Positions 19,341-28,093 of a DNA stretch of 28,093 bases are shown here, one piece after another. Where the stretch lies: contig MNCI01025392.1 of assembly GCA_015680685.1 (NCBI GenBank), forward strand, positions 160,540 to 188,632. The letters run 5' to 3'. Positions within the stretch are counted from its first letter, which is position 1. Each line of letters opens with the position of its first letter. The notes beneath the pieces were generated by a model. The model ran no database searches, was not told where the DNA came from, and saw nothing but the letters and a program-made list of their open reading frames with translations. This stretch comes from Gnetum montanum (lineage: Eukaryota; Streptophyta; Gnetopsida; Gnetales; Gnetaceae). The position numbers and the translations under genes are program-made.

Positions 19341-20297
19341 TGATGAGCGACGAAGGTACCCCTACACCTAACCATACGAATCACGAAGTGTTCATGCACA
19401 ATTTGATCGAATTCCAAGGTATCTATGTTCTCCAGTACACTAGTAGTCTAGGTAGTCAGCCTTGTCTTAAGGTTGTTCATTGCCTTCCCAATTACACTTG
19501 TGATTTACATGGTATGGTGAAGTGTAATTTAGGTATATGATTTTTATGATTTTATGTTTTTAGGGTTTGTGATGTTGAAATATAAAGATAAGATGATTTA
19601 ATAGAATAGAGATCTAATTAATTAACTAATGTCGAACTAGTCCTAACATAAGCATCCAGTCCCACTTTTCGTACATGTCCTAAACCCATGTTCTTACTAC
19701 TAAGATTACCAAGTGCTACACTACTAGGCAAACCAAGTAATAACACTATTGGGGTAACTAAGAAAATATGTGTTTACACTTAAAGTAGTTGTACTTATGT
19801 GCTTAATATATTTAGCTTAATTAATTGATGAATCACTCAAAGCCTAATTTAGCTTAATTAATGTCATAATTAATGAAAACAATGAATGCATAACTAAATC
19901 ATTAATCTAATCCAAGCGCTGCAAGGTTTGACCAAGAAGCTCATCTTTATTACCATTCACACTAGTTTGTTCAGATACAACAATGCTCAAATAAAGATCC
20001 GTACACTTTTTAACTTCTACTATGGGCACTTAGAGAAATATTTTAACTCTCAAAGAAATAAACTAGAATAGCTTCACTACTATGACAAGAATTCCCTCCA
20101 TAAATGCGATTGGTAAGCTCGTATTTATAGTTTTTTCCCTAGGGTTGCATCGACAGGGCCCCATCAACATAGTAAATGCTACGTCAACGTCGTGTCGTCA
20201 ATGGGGCACACCATGTAAATGGTGCCTCATCAACGGGGGCTTGTTGACAAGGCCACATCAATGGGGGCCTGTAGACATGACTCTTTGACGTTCATCA
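19341..20297 (-). repeat. 3' LTR of element B
   Basis: It starts TGATGAGCGACG and ends GACGTTCATCA, about 957 bp. It aligns to solo LTR E (AACCATACGAATCACGAAG, ATTACACTTGTGAT, CCTAACATAAGCATCCAGTCC). The TATA box is at 20122-20129 on the minus strand. U3 holds GTTGACAAGGCC- and CATCAATGGGGGCC-type repeats. The PPT directly beside it and the gene order make it the 3' LTR. Confidence 0.85.
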
Positions 20298-20307
20298 TAC
20301 CCCCACG
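20298..20307 (-). promoter_or_regulatory. polypurine tract of element B
   Basis: The minus strand reads CGTGGGGGTA immediately before the LTR start TGATGAACG. It is almost the same as in element A (2548-2557). Confidence 0.7.
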
Positions 20308-20538
20308 ATTGAATGAAGACTCATGCTTAAGTTCTTTTACAAAATTGGGAAGGTATGGGATTATTGACTGACTCTTACTAAAATAAAACAGACTGACTTG
20401 ACAAAGATAAGTCCCCAAATGTATAGATCAATGAATTACAAAAAATTATAATGTTCATGACACAAAATTAAACACCAAGACATGATTAAAAAAAATTGGA
20501 TAACATATCCTCTAATGGCGTGAAGACAATGGTGAAGA

Positions 20539-23402
20539 TCAGATAGTCCTAAGCAGTGGTGGCTCCTAAGGCTCTAAAGGACCTTTGCTAGCTTTAGGCA
20601 TGTGTAGTGGTTGAAGTGGCTATGGTTGTCCTACTATGACTACAACCTTCAGTGGAAGGTAAAAGGCATCAAGTAATGCCTTCATCTTCTCCTTTTTACT
20701 CTGGGAATCATTCATAGTTCACATGGGATCACAAATGTGGGATGGAATGGGGATATTGCATGAATAAGGCATGATTAGGAATATCTCCTTTACATTAACA
20801 AACCAAGCAGTGAACTATTTGTGTTTAATGTTGAATGCCCTTACTACATTTTGTAGCTCTTAGTAGTTGTTCATTTTTCTAGCTAGGTTCTCAATAGTTG
20901 ATCTTTGATCTGTAAAATGTGGCTTGAGAACTTCAAGTTCAACATTAGCCACTGCAAGCTTATTCTTGGTATCATTGTAGTGCTTGAACCCTACCTTGTA
21001 CAGCAAGTACAAGTTGGTCACCTACTTCTTGAACTCTGACCATGGTCGTCCAGCAGTCAACATGGCCAGATTTACATAATGAAGATTAGCAAGCTCCATG
21101 TACTTTGTCATCTCCTTGATTTGCAACTCCTTTCTATGAATTTTTGCTTTGTTGTAGGTATCAATCCCATCAACGATGGGTTGCCAAACTTCTTTGCCTT
21201 GCTAGAGTTTCTGGAGGGCTTCATTTACCTTTGCCTTCACCAATTGGATATGTTTTTGGTTTATTTTCTTTTGTAGGCCAACCCGGTCTTTGTAATGATC
21301 CTTAACTTTCTAAAACTTGAGAGCTTCAGATTTCCAGGCTACCACTTCAATTGCAGTTTTCTAGTGAAGAAAGTGCACCTCCTCCATGGAGAAATTCATG
21401 TTCTTTGCTACCAATCTCCTTAATTTAGTGTTTGCTTTGGTCAATTGCTATTGCTGTTGATTGATGAAATCAGCCAATTGTTGCTTGTGCATATCAACAT
21501 TTCGTAGGCAATGATTTTCTATAGTCAATTGCACATTCTCTTGGTGTGTCTAATCCAAAGCCTTCTAAATCTTGTGCTATGTGGCTTCTACCAAGGATCT
21601 ATAGAACATTGCTATCTTCATTGCATTCTCAACCCCTTTAAGCCTAGATTGAAGTTATTGCATAGCTTCATGTCTTGTGAGTGATAGGTTAAGAAACGCA
21701 GGGTTGGCAATCTAGGCTTTTAGTTCTTCAACCTCTATAACCAAGCATTCATTCTACTCTCTAGCTATTTTGAGTTGCCCCTTTAATATGATGTTTTTAC
21801 CTGTTGCCTCTAGCAACTTAACTAGGTCACAATCATGTTGTTTAAAAGGCCAAAGACATCCAAAAGCAATTTCCTGATTTCCACCAGTCGGTCTAATAAC
21901 TCTTCGTGTTGTGCTATGCTTATTTTTCCAATTATAGTCCTTGTAAACATTTGCACATCTTTGAGTGTAGTGATGTATCGTGCAAATGCCACATGTGCAT
22001 TAAGTGTTTTGACAATCTTATCAATGACCACTTTTGCTACTATTTCTTGCCCCTAGTACTACATCACCAAAACAATTTCCCCTTCACCCTTCTCCAAGCA
22101 CATCGAGAAGGTCGTAGTGTTCCTAGAGATTTTTAGGAGTGGCTATTATTCTATGAGAGATGCTGGGAACTCTCTAGCACTTAGATTTAACCTCATAGGC
22201 AACTACGATCTTTGGGTCGAGAAAATGGATCCACCCTCACTCATTAAACTAATCATTTGAGCCATCTCATTAAGGTGACTCATGGCTGGTCTATATACAG
22301 ACGAGTCTCTACCACTCATGCCTACTCTTTGCTCTTGTTCACTCAAGAGCTATTCTTTATACTCTTGCAACTACTAGACGATTGCAATGATGTTTAGCAT
22401 TATTGTTTAAGTGGTAAGTGGTGGTGGTGGTTGTTGCTCCTCTTCTTGAATTTTATCTATAGGCATTTTATCCTTCATCATTTCTGCTTAGTTGGTAGTT
22501 GGGATAGTTCTGACATTGTCATTGATGTAACAGACTATCCTTCTCCTACAGTAGAGTTTTCTAATGAGGTATGGAAAGGGGAGTGCCTTTGTTCTGTGTT
22601 CATTTTCTTTAAAGCACTTATCTATCTCAAGATAGATTAGCTATAGAAGGTTGACTAGGAATTTTCCACTTAAAGCAACACATGCATGAGTAGAGAAAGC
22701 AATGATTTTACTTGGCCTCACCGTGGAATTAAGGTGAAAGGCCGCAATCTTATAATGAATCCTCTCTACTGGTGTGAGTGCACCATACTCCTTGTGTTCA
22801 ACACCATAACATCATTACATCCATTCTTTTTTAATACTCAGATCAACCTGCATTAGAATTTATGTCAAGTTTACCCCCACGCTCGATAACCCAAGCATTG
22901 TAGCAATGTCCTACATTGTAAAGGACACCAAGATTTCCTTGATCTTCATCATGGCTCCAGGCTACCTATTGTTCCAAAATATAAATGTTTCTCCCATGCA
23001 CCACTCCCTAGTGGAGGTGATGATTGGCCACATGGGAGAGGTCTTCAGCTAGTCCTATACTTCTCTCAGTTCATGTTCTAGGAAAGGGCCAAAGTTTAGC
23101 TCTTGAAGTATCGATTTTTGGACCTTCCTTAACTTAATTTGATTCAGGCAAGCCTCTGTTAAGGTCACCTCAAGATTTGCTAGTTGTGTTGGCACATCAT
23201 CCCAATGGGAGTGTTTTGTTGTTACTGATAGTTCTGAAACTTGTCTAATAGATTCCACCTATGGCTTGTCCCTGAGAAGATCTATGGCATGGGTTGCAAG
23301 TGGTTCTTCTTGGGGTTGTTTTTGACCTCTTCCCATTCTAGGCCATTTCTCCCTTGTTTGGGATGGTCCTACTTCCTATGTATGTTTTCCCTTTGGTGCC
23401 AT
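20539..23402 (-). pseudogene. third ORF of element B, coiled-coil-like, env-like position
   Basis: ATG at 23402 opens MAPKGKHT. The frame, with many stops, continues to TGA at 20539-20541 and would be about 954 codons. One net frameshift near 21830 separates two consistent halves. Residues about 50-115 are charged (SVTTKHSHWDDVPTQLANLE). Around residue 155-180 the pattern LVSFTM, D164-IATMLGL is reminiscent of the plant mobile domain motif (LxxxDVxxLLGLP), a weak hint. The second half is rich in Leu, Glu, Lys and Gln with heptad-like spacing (LVKLLEATGKNIILKGQLK, KQQLADFINQQQ), suggesting a coiled coil. The end is Pro-rich. No signal peptide or membrane segment was noticed, so calling it an envelope protein is not supported. 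It lies in the position of the extra gene of Athila elements; a deleted relative is in element A (2729-3165). Confidence 0.6.
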
Positions 23403-25440
23403 CTACAATCACAAAACATCCATGGATTAGTAGATATCATGTGTAACTTCAAATTTTTGAATACCTTTTCTCATTAGGTAGTTACACTTTGACTAAGGTT
23501 GGACCATGGTAGATTGATTATTTTATTAATTATTTGTTGTAAATGTCGCTGAAGCTTGTTGGGAAAGTTTAACTCTTGTAATTTGATGTTTAACAGTTAA
23601 TTTCGTAGTTAAACTTAGTGGGAGTTAGAAAAATGGTGAAAATGTTTTTGTCAAAAATGGTACATTTATGGCCCCCATGACGGAGAGCTTACCTCTGGTA
23701 GTTGCACAATGAAAGAATGAAGTGATTCAAATTAATGGTTAGGAAGTGATGGGCTAGGGAAGGTTTTTGACTCTGAAAATTGCAAAAAATCCTCTAACGT
23801 TTGTGAGAAAATGTGAAAATTTCAAAGGGGGGTCACATGTATTTATAGTATTTTTCCTTTACATTGATGAGGCCCCATTTATAGGGCCCATAGGCCAAAA
23901 TTTCAAACTTAAATTTCTTGAAAAATATTAGGAATTTTCTAATGAAATTGGGGTCCATGAAGTCCTAGAAAAGTCAAGAATATAATAAAATCATTGAAGA
24001 GGGTATGTGAAAGCTCAAAAATTGAAAAATTTAATGGAGGATGTGTTTATTGAACAAAATTGGTAAAGGAACACATGGTTTATGCTAAACATGAACGTAC
24101 GAAAGATTTTGATTACGAGAATGCCTAAGGTTAAGGTACTTCACAAACCTAACAAAAGGATATGCAAGTGGATCCTTCCCATAGCAGGCACATGCCTTGT
24201 TTGCCCTTGCATAACCTCAACCTAAGGAGTTCATGGGCCCCAGAGGTGATTAATGGTCAATGGAAGTTAAGGACCAAAACCCAGAAGATACTACCTAATA
24301 ATTCAAGTTAGACCAAGACATAAGGTCAAGAACATGGACACTAGCAATGAGGTGAATTATGGTAAGCATGGATGGATGATGTAGAAAGTGGAATGGAATC
24401 TAGAATTAAGGTCATAAAAAGTCCCTTGTGGAATTGTGTGTTTCGAATAACCTAAGAAGATCCATCCTTACTCTAGACCAAAACCAACCATTTTCAATGA
24501 CTTTGCATTGGCACTCTAAGACCAATCCACCCCCTCAAAACACAAGAGTGCACCCACAAACAACCACTGCTTCATAAAGAGAAGAAAAAGGAAGTAGGAA
24601 GTAAGAAAGGGCCTTAGTTAGAGGGGACCTTTAGGCATGGGTAACATGTCTTTCTAGTCCCATAACCAGTTCCTGTAGCCCATTCATTTGTCTAAGGGAT
24701 GTACTTTGAATTCCCATCATGTTATTTTTTTTCTCTCTCTCTTTTTAAATTTTGTTTTTGTTATTTTTTTGTGCTTTTTTCGATGGGAACCACACCATGT
24801 AAAGACTTTATTAAACTTCCTATTATTGGTCAACACAGAGTGGTAAGAAGTCCATGAGAACACCCAAGCATCTAAGTAAGTAGAAGAGCACAAACAATAC
24901 CAAGTCTCCTTGAAGTCACACCATTTTCAAACATTTGAATCTTTTCCAATTCTAGAAACTACTAAGGTCATTGATTTATTAAGAATTTCTTTAATGAATG
25001 GGACCTCAAACTTCTAGAATAGGGAAAACCATAGATTTGATGGATGGGTGGATGTTGTGGACTCACTACCTATAACCATGAAAAAGAAACCATGACTGAG
25101 CTATGGTACAAACATTTAAAAATAGAACCCAAACATTAGCAAACAAAGCATTAAGCACAAACCACCATCAATAGTAGCCATAGCACCATTATGTCCTATT
25201 AGCAATAAAGCACTTTTATTAGCAAAAATTTGAAAATCACACTCAACAAAACAAAGTAGAATATATAAGAAAATGTAAGATATTCAAGAAAAATAGAAAT
25301 GTACTAACGATGGTGTAAAACAAAAAAATGGTGTAAAATAGGGAAAAATTTTAAAATCAAAAATTTGTAAAATAAATAACTATAAAGAAAAAAATGTGTA
25401 AAACAAAAAATAAAAAAACTAAGTAGCCATATGGATGATT
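23403..25440 (-). other. spacer between pol and third ORF (element B)
   Basis: About 2 kb without a supported frame. It has a plus-strand pyrimidine-rich run at 24725-24780 (CTCTCTCTCTTTTT then T-runs), A-rich low complexity at 25250-25430, and blocks shared with element A (GCAAGTGGATCCTTCCC near 24167; CCCTTGCATAACC near 24200). Such spacers in Athila elements precede the extra gene and may supply its leader or splice sites; this is not visible directly. Confidence 0.5.
24725..24780 (-). repeat. pyrimidine/purine strand-asymmetric tract
   Basis: The plus strand is almost pure T and C with (CT) repeats and T-runs, and the element strand is therefore purine-rich. A shorter version is at 3948-3980 and 4060-4080 in element A. 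It could be an internal polypurine tract or just low complexity. Confidence 0.45.
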
Positions 25441-26879
25441 AGCATGGATGGCCATCTTCCCCATGACTAGGTTGAAAGGAGGAGATCCAAAAAACTGAGT
25501 GTGGTTGTCAGTCCATTGAGGTATTCATTGCGTTGGCTTGCTTAAGCTCATGGAAAGGCTTTATTTATTGGAAGTTCACCAACTACTTTTTATTTGGGCT
25601 TTCAAGTTTGTAAATTAACATGGCCCTAAAGGGAAAAGTTTTGCCAATTATATAAGGTTCCTCTCACAATGTTTGGAACTTTGTTTTCTAAGGTACATGT
25701 GTGGGGTTCCAGTAGAGAACCTTATCATTAGGTTGAAATTTTACCTTTCTTATTCTAAGGTCATGTCATGTTTTTTTATATGCCTTGTGCACTTAATTCA
25801 AAGATAGGACCACTAATCAGTTCTCATCTAGCATATTTAGGTTGATTAATTGTTCTTTCTATGCTAGACTCAGGTCAAGGTCCAAGTCACAGGCTATTAA
25901 AAGTGTACAGAGCTTGGATTGGATTGGATTAGTAGTGTTGGAAGTTTTCTGTACACCAACTCATAGGGAGAATAGCAAATAGGAAGTTTCCATGTTGAGT
26001 AGTATGCCTAGAGGGAATTGTTTGTGCTCTAATATTTTCTATATTTGCTTATTATTCTCATTAAGATCTTGTAATCTCCCTATTAGTAACGTCAACTTGG
26101 TTGTTGGCTTGGGGGTGGTAAGGTGTTATCAATTTATCTTCAACCCCCAAGTGTTGCATTAACTTGCAAAAGGTGGCACATGTGAAATGGGCTCCATTAT
26201 CAGAAATTAGTGCACGTGGCAAACCAAACTTGTTTACCACACTTTGTTGTATGAATCTAGCAATGGTGGACAATGTACAGGTGACAACGGTTGCTATGTC
26301 TGCCCATTTAGTATAGTAGTTAACTACTATGATAATATATGCTTTTCTATTGGACATGGATGTGATGGGATCCATGAAGTTTATGCCCCAAATATTAAAG
26401 GGCTCCAATGGTTGAATCCACTATTGAGAACCCTCCATTCGTGTGGTCCTCTCACCATCTTGTTGGCAATGTTCACAAGATCGAACAAGCTAGTGGGCAT
26501 CCCTAAAGATTATGGACCAATAGCATCTTACCATCAGGATTTTTATGGTCATGTGTCTTCCTGCATAGTGGCCTCTACAAAGGCCCTTCATGAGCATCTT
26601 GGAGAATGTGTAGTTAATCTTCATCAGGGACACACCAATGAACCAAGCCATCAATGCACATCTTGTAGAGATGTCTATTAATTTCCATAAAGTATTTGGC
26701 TTGATGTAGAAATTATTATTTCTTTCAAAATTCAAGATCTTGTGGCATCTCTTGAGTGAGAAGATAAGTGAGGATGCCATTTTGGTTCTATGAGAATTTG
26801 TTCATTTATCACAACAGTAAAGAGGAGTTTGTCTAGAAATTGATTAGAGACTGGACTCTCATTCTCTTTGTTGTTCCAT
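25441..26879 (-). pseudogene. pol (IN): integrase of element B (decayed)
   Basis: Integrase joins the DNA copy to the host chromosome. The N-terminal zinc domain lies at about 26640-26480, with LHILQDAHEGLCRGHYAG and later RSCEHCQQ, so the H..H and C-x2-C ligands can be seen. The core is at 26408-26061: FNIWGINFMDPITS, then KFGLPRALISDNGAHF and TPYHPQANNQVDVTNRE. In Athila-type integrases the first triad residue is the Asp of GIDFMG and the last is the Glu of QVEVSNRE. Here these are Asn and Asp, and only the middle Asp (ISD) remains. The C-terminal part continues to about 25441 (QLINLNMLDEN, KVLYWNP) with stops and frame changes. It lies downstream of RNase H in the normal gypsy order. Confidence 0.8.
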
Positions 26880-27434
26880 CTTAATCAAGAGAGATGGTCA
26901 GCAATCATATTCTTGGTTCCTTTCTGATCTACCATCATGAGATCGAATTCCTACAAGATCATGAGCCACTGTACGATACAAGGATCACCATTGGCTTGTT
27001 CATAAGGAAGAAAATTGTAATGTGGTGTGTGTGTATAAATACTTTGCAGCCAAGCACATAGTGTCTAAAATTTTCAAGAGCGTACACCACTGTCATTAGT
27101 TCTTTCTCCATGGTGGTGTAATTTAATTGTTCTCCCACAATGCTTCAGCTCATATAGTGGATGTAGTATGGACATTTCTTATTGTCCAAATGCATGAGCA
27201 TAGCTCCCAAGATGTAGTTAGATGCATCCATCATGATGTGAAATAGTATGGATCAGTCTAGTGCCCATAGAATTTGTGTTTCTATGAGTTTCTCCTGTAA
27301 TTGCTAGAATGCATGTTCACATTCCTTGGTCTAGATGAAAGGTACATCTTTCTTTTTAAGCTCTACCAATAGTTTTATGATCTTAGAAAAATTCTCTATG
27401 AATTTCAGTAGTAGCTAGTGTGTCTAAGGAATCA
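26880..27434 (-). pseudogene. pol (RH): RNase H region of element B (decayed)
   Basis: The region starts with the RT thumb/connection block KFIENFSKIIKLLVE (near 27400). It continues with FHIMMDASNYILGAMLMHLD (near 27210), the first RNase H block whose Asp-Ala-Ser is kept. The block YTTMEKELMTVVYALENFRH (27120-27061) carries the catalytic-type Glu. YVLGCKVFIHTHH follows, where family members usually have TDH, so the next catalytic Asp is replaced by His. There is a frame change near 26995, then QWLMIL and EFDLMMVDQKGTKNMIADHLS, typical of the end of RNase H before integrase. In-frame stops are present at several points. Confidence 0.75.
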
Positions 27435-27990
27435 CTAAACACCTTTAACAATTTTTGGTTGACAAGTTATTCCTTGGACAACCCTTATTTTCTTAAGATC
27501 TACCTCAATTCCTACTTGAGTGATTCTATGCCCTAGTACAACGCCTTCTTGGACCATGAGGTGGCTTTTTTGCCAATTGAGTTGTAGATTTGTTTTCATA
27601 CATCTTTGTAGTACTTGCTCAAGATGGTCCAAGGCTTGTTCGAACATAGCTCCATAGGTGGAGAAGTCATCCATGAAGACTTTCACACTCTATAGATTTG
27701 CTACTGATAGGGACTTGTGAATGTTGTCTTGGCCTAATCCTCGAGTGCAATTTGGATTTGGTTATAGCCATTAAGATAGTGTCTAAAACCTAATCAAAAA
27801 ATGGCAATGGAAAATGATCTTTGAATGTAGTCATGTTCAATAGCCTAAAGTCAATATAGACTTGCCACTTGTTGCCTTTCTTATGTACAATTATGAGTGG
27901 GCTAACCCACTCAGTATTCGTGATGGAATAGATGAACCCAACCTTGAGGAGTTGTTCTATTTCCTCAAGGGGGATAATAGTGATGCTTGA
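27435..27990 (-). pseudogene. pol (RT): reverse transcriptase of element B (deleted and frameshifted)
   Basis: The N-terminal fingers block EEIEQLLKVGFIYSITNTEW with SPLIIVHKKG and DFRLLN (27960-27800) is clear. After DHFPLPFFD a stop follows. The block LNGYNQIQIALED (near 27750) is in another frame. The next visible block is KVFMDDFSTYGAMFEQ (27683 on), with the catalytic pair in FMDD, the form used by Athila-type enzymes. The part between, about 40 codons, including the usual MPFGLxNAP motif, is missing, so the polymerase fold is broken. QLNWQKSHLMVQEGVVLGH and GIEVDLKKI follow as expected. No protease lies upstream: the fingers block comes directly after gag-like codons. Confidence 0.8.
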
Positions 27991-28093
27991 ATGAAGCATG
28001 GCTTGCAGAGCTTGATAGTTGAGGATTTAGTGCATACACTCCTGACTCTTGTAAGTATGACACCATAGGGTAACATCCCTTAGGATGTTCATA
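27975..28093 (-). pseudogene. gag: gag C-terminal fragment of element B, joined to RT
   Basis: Reading inward from the window edge, the minus strand gives YEHPKGCYPMVSYLQES and VYALNPQL. This matches the Cys/His region of element C gag (YEHPKECYP...ESRVYALDPRL at about 18603-18680). A Ser/His/Tyr-rich linker follows (SHASFKHHYYPP) and then, within about 20 codons, RT. The usual several hundred codons with the protease are absent. The Cys/His motif is cut by the window edge. Confidence 0.7.

Larger units (their letters stand above)
19341..28093 (-). mobile_element. element B: Athila-type Ty3/gypsy element, 3' two-thirds
   Basis: On the minus strand, in element order, the window shows a gag end (to about 27975), RT, RNase H, integrase, a 2-kb spacer, a long third ORF, the PPT and the 3' LTR. 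The FMDDFS box of RT, KFIENFSK near 27400, the RNase H blocks, and VDQKGTKNMIADHLS before integrase follow Athila-type pol. The start of gag, the PBS and the 5' LTR lie outside the window. All frames carry stops, and there are deletions in pol, so the copy is dead. Confidence 0.85.

Noticed and set aside
20539-23402. Envelope gene
   Set aside because: Only its position is env-like; no signal peptide, membrane span or glycoprotein-like pattern was seen, so the label was not used.
26244-26681. Plus-strand frame of 145 codons
   Set aside because: It is the antisense of the integrase of element B, whose motifs are on the minus strand.
1-28093. CRISPR arrays, operons, ribosome binding sites, bacterial terminators
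   Set aside because: The window is plant nuclear repeat DNA; the repeated motifs are LTR parts and no regular repeat-spacer pattern exists.

Overview
The window looks like intergenic DNA from a large, repeat-rich seed-plant genome. It is AT-rich and mostly CpG-poor, I recognise no intact host gene, and almost everything identifiable is decayed LTR retrotransposon. The species cannot be named from this. The elements are Ty3/gypsy of the Athila/Tat type. The evidence is FMDD-type reverse transcriptase, an Athila-like RNase H/integrase order, LTRs ending TGATGA...TCATCA, and primer-binding sites that differ from the tRNA-Asp complement only by transitions.

Layout from left to right. 1-1626 is AT-rich flank with a possible tRNA-derived SINE head. 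1627-10937 is element A on the minus strand. It has two full LTRs (1627-2547 and 10015-10937), a near-perfect 5-bp target duplication, a PBS and a PPT, but inside it keeps only a decayed gag, a possible gag tail, a spacer and a shrunken third ORF. Pol is missing, and about 3.2 kb of unrelated DNA (about 5240-8466) sits between the gag pieces. That insert holds a CpG-rich, coding-like patch and a promoter/LTR-like stretch. 10943-11995 is AT-rich flank. 11996-15264 is a graveyard of related LTRs: plus-strand LTR D, an assembly gap, old minus-strand LTR F split by solo LTR E, then LTR fragment G. A 232-bp tandem duplication follows (15252-15757). 15821-19340 is element C on the plus strand (5' LTR, PBS, decayed gag). 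It is cut at 19340 by element B on the minus strand (19341 to beyond 28093), of which the 3' LTR, PPT, a long third ORF, a spacer, integrase, RNase H, a deleted RT and the gag end are visible.

How the parts relate: A, B, C and the LTR relics belong to one family with at least two LTR subfamilies. When intact, gag would form the particle, pol would copy and integrate the RNA, and the third ORF occupies the place where Athila elements carry their extra, so-called env-like, gene. Every copy seen here carries stops, frameshifts or deletions, and none can be autonomous. The most unusual parts are the third ORF (a possible plant-mobile-domain-like stretch followed by a coiled-coil-like tail), the foreign insert in A, and a mosaic LTR in C. 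All comparisons were made by eye within the window.
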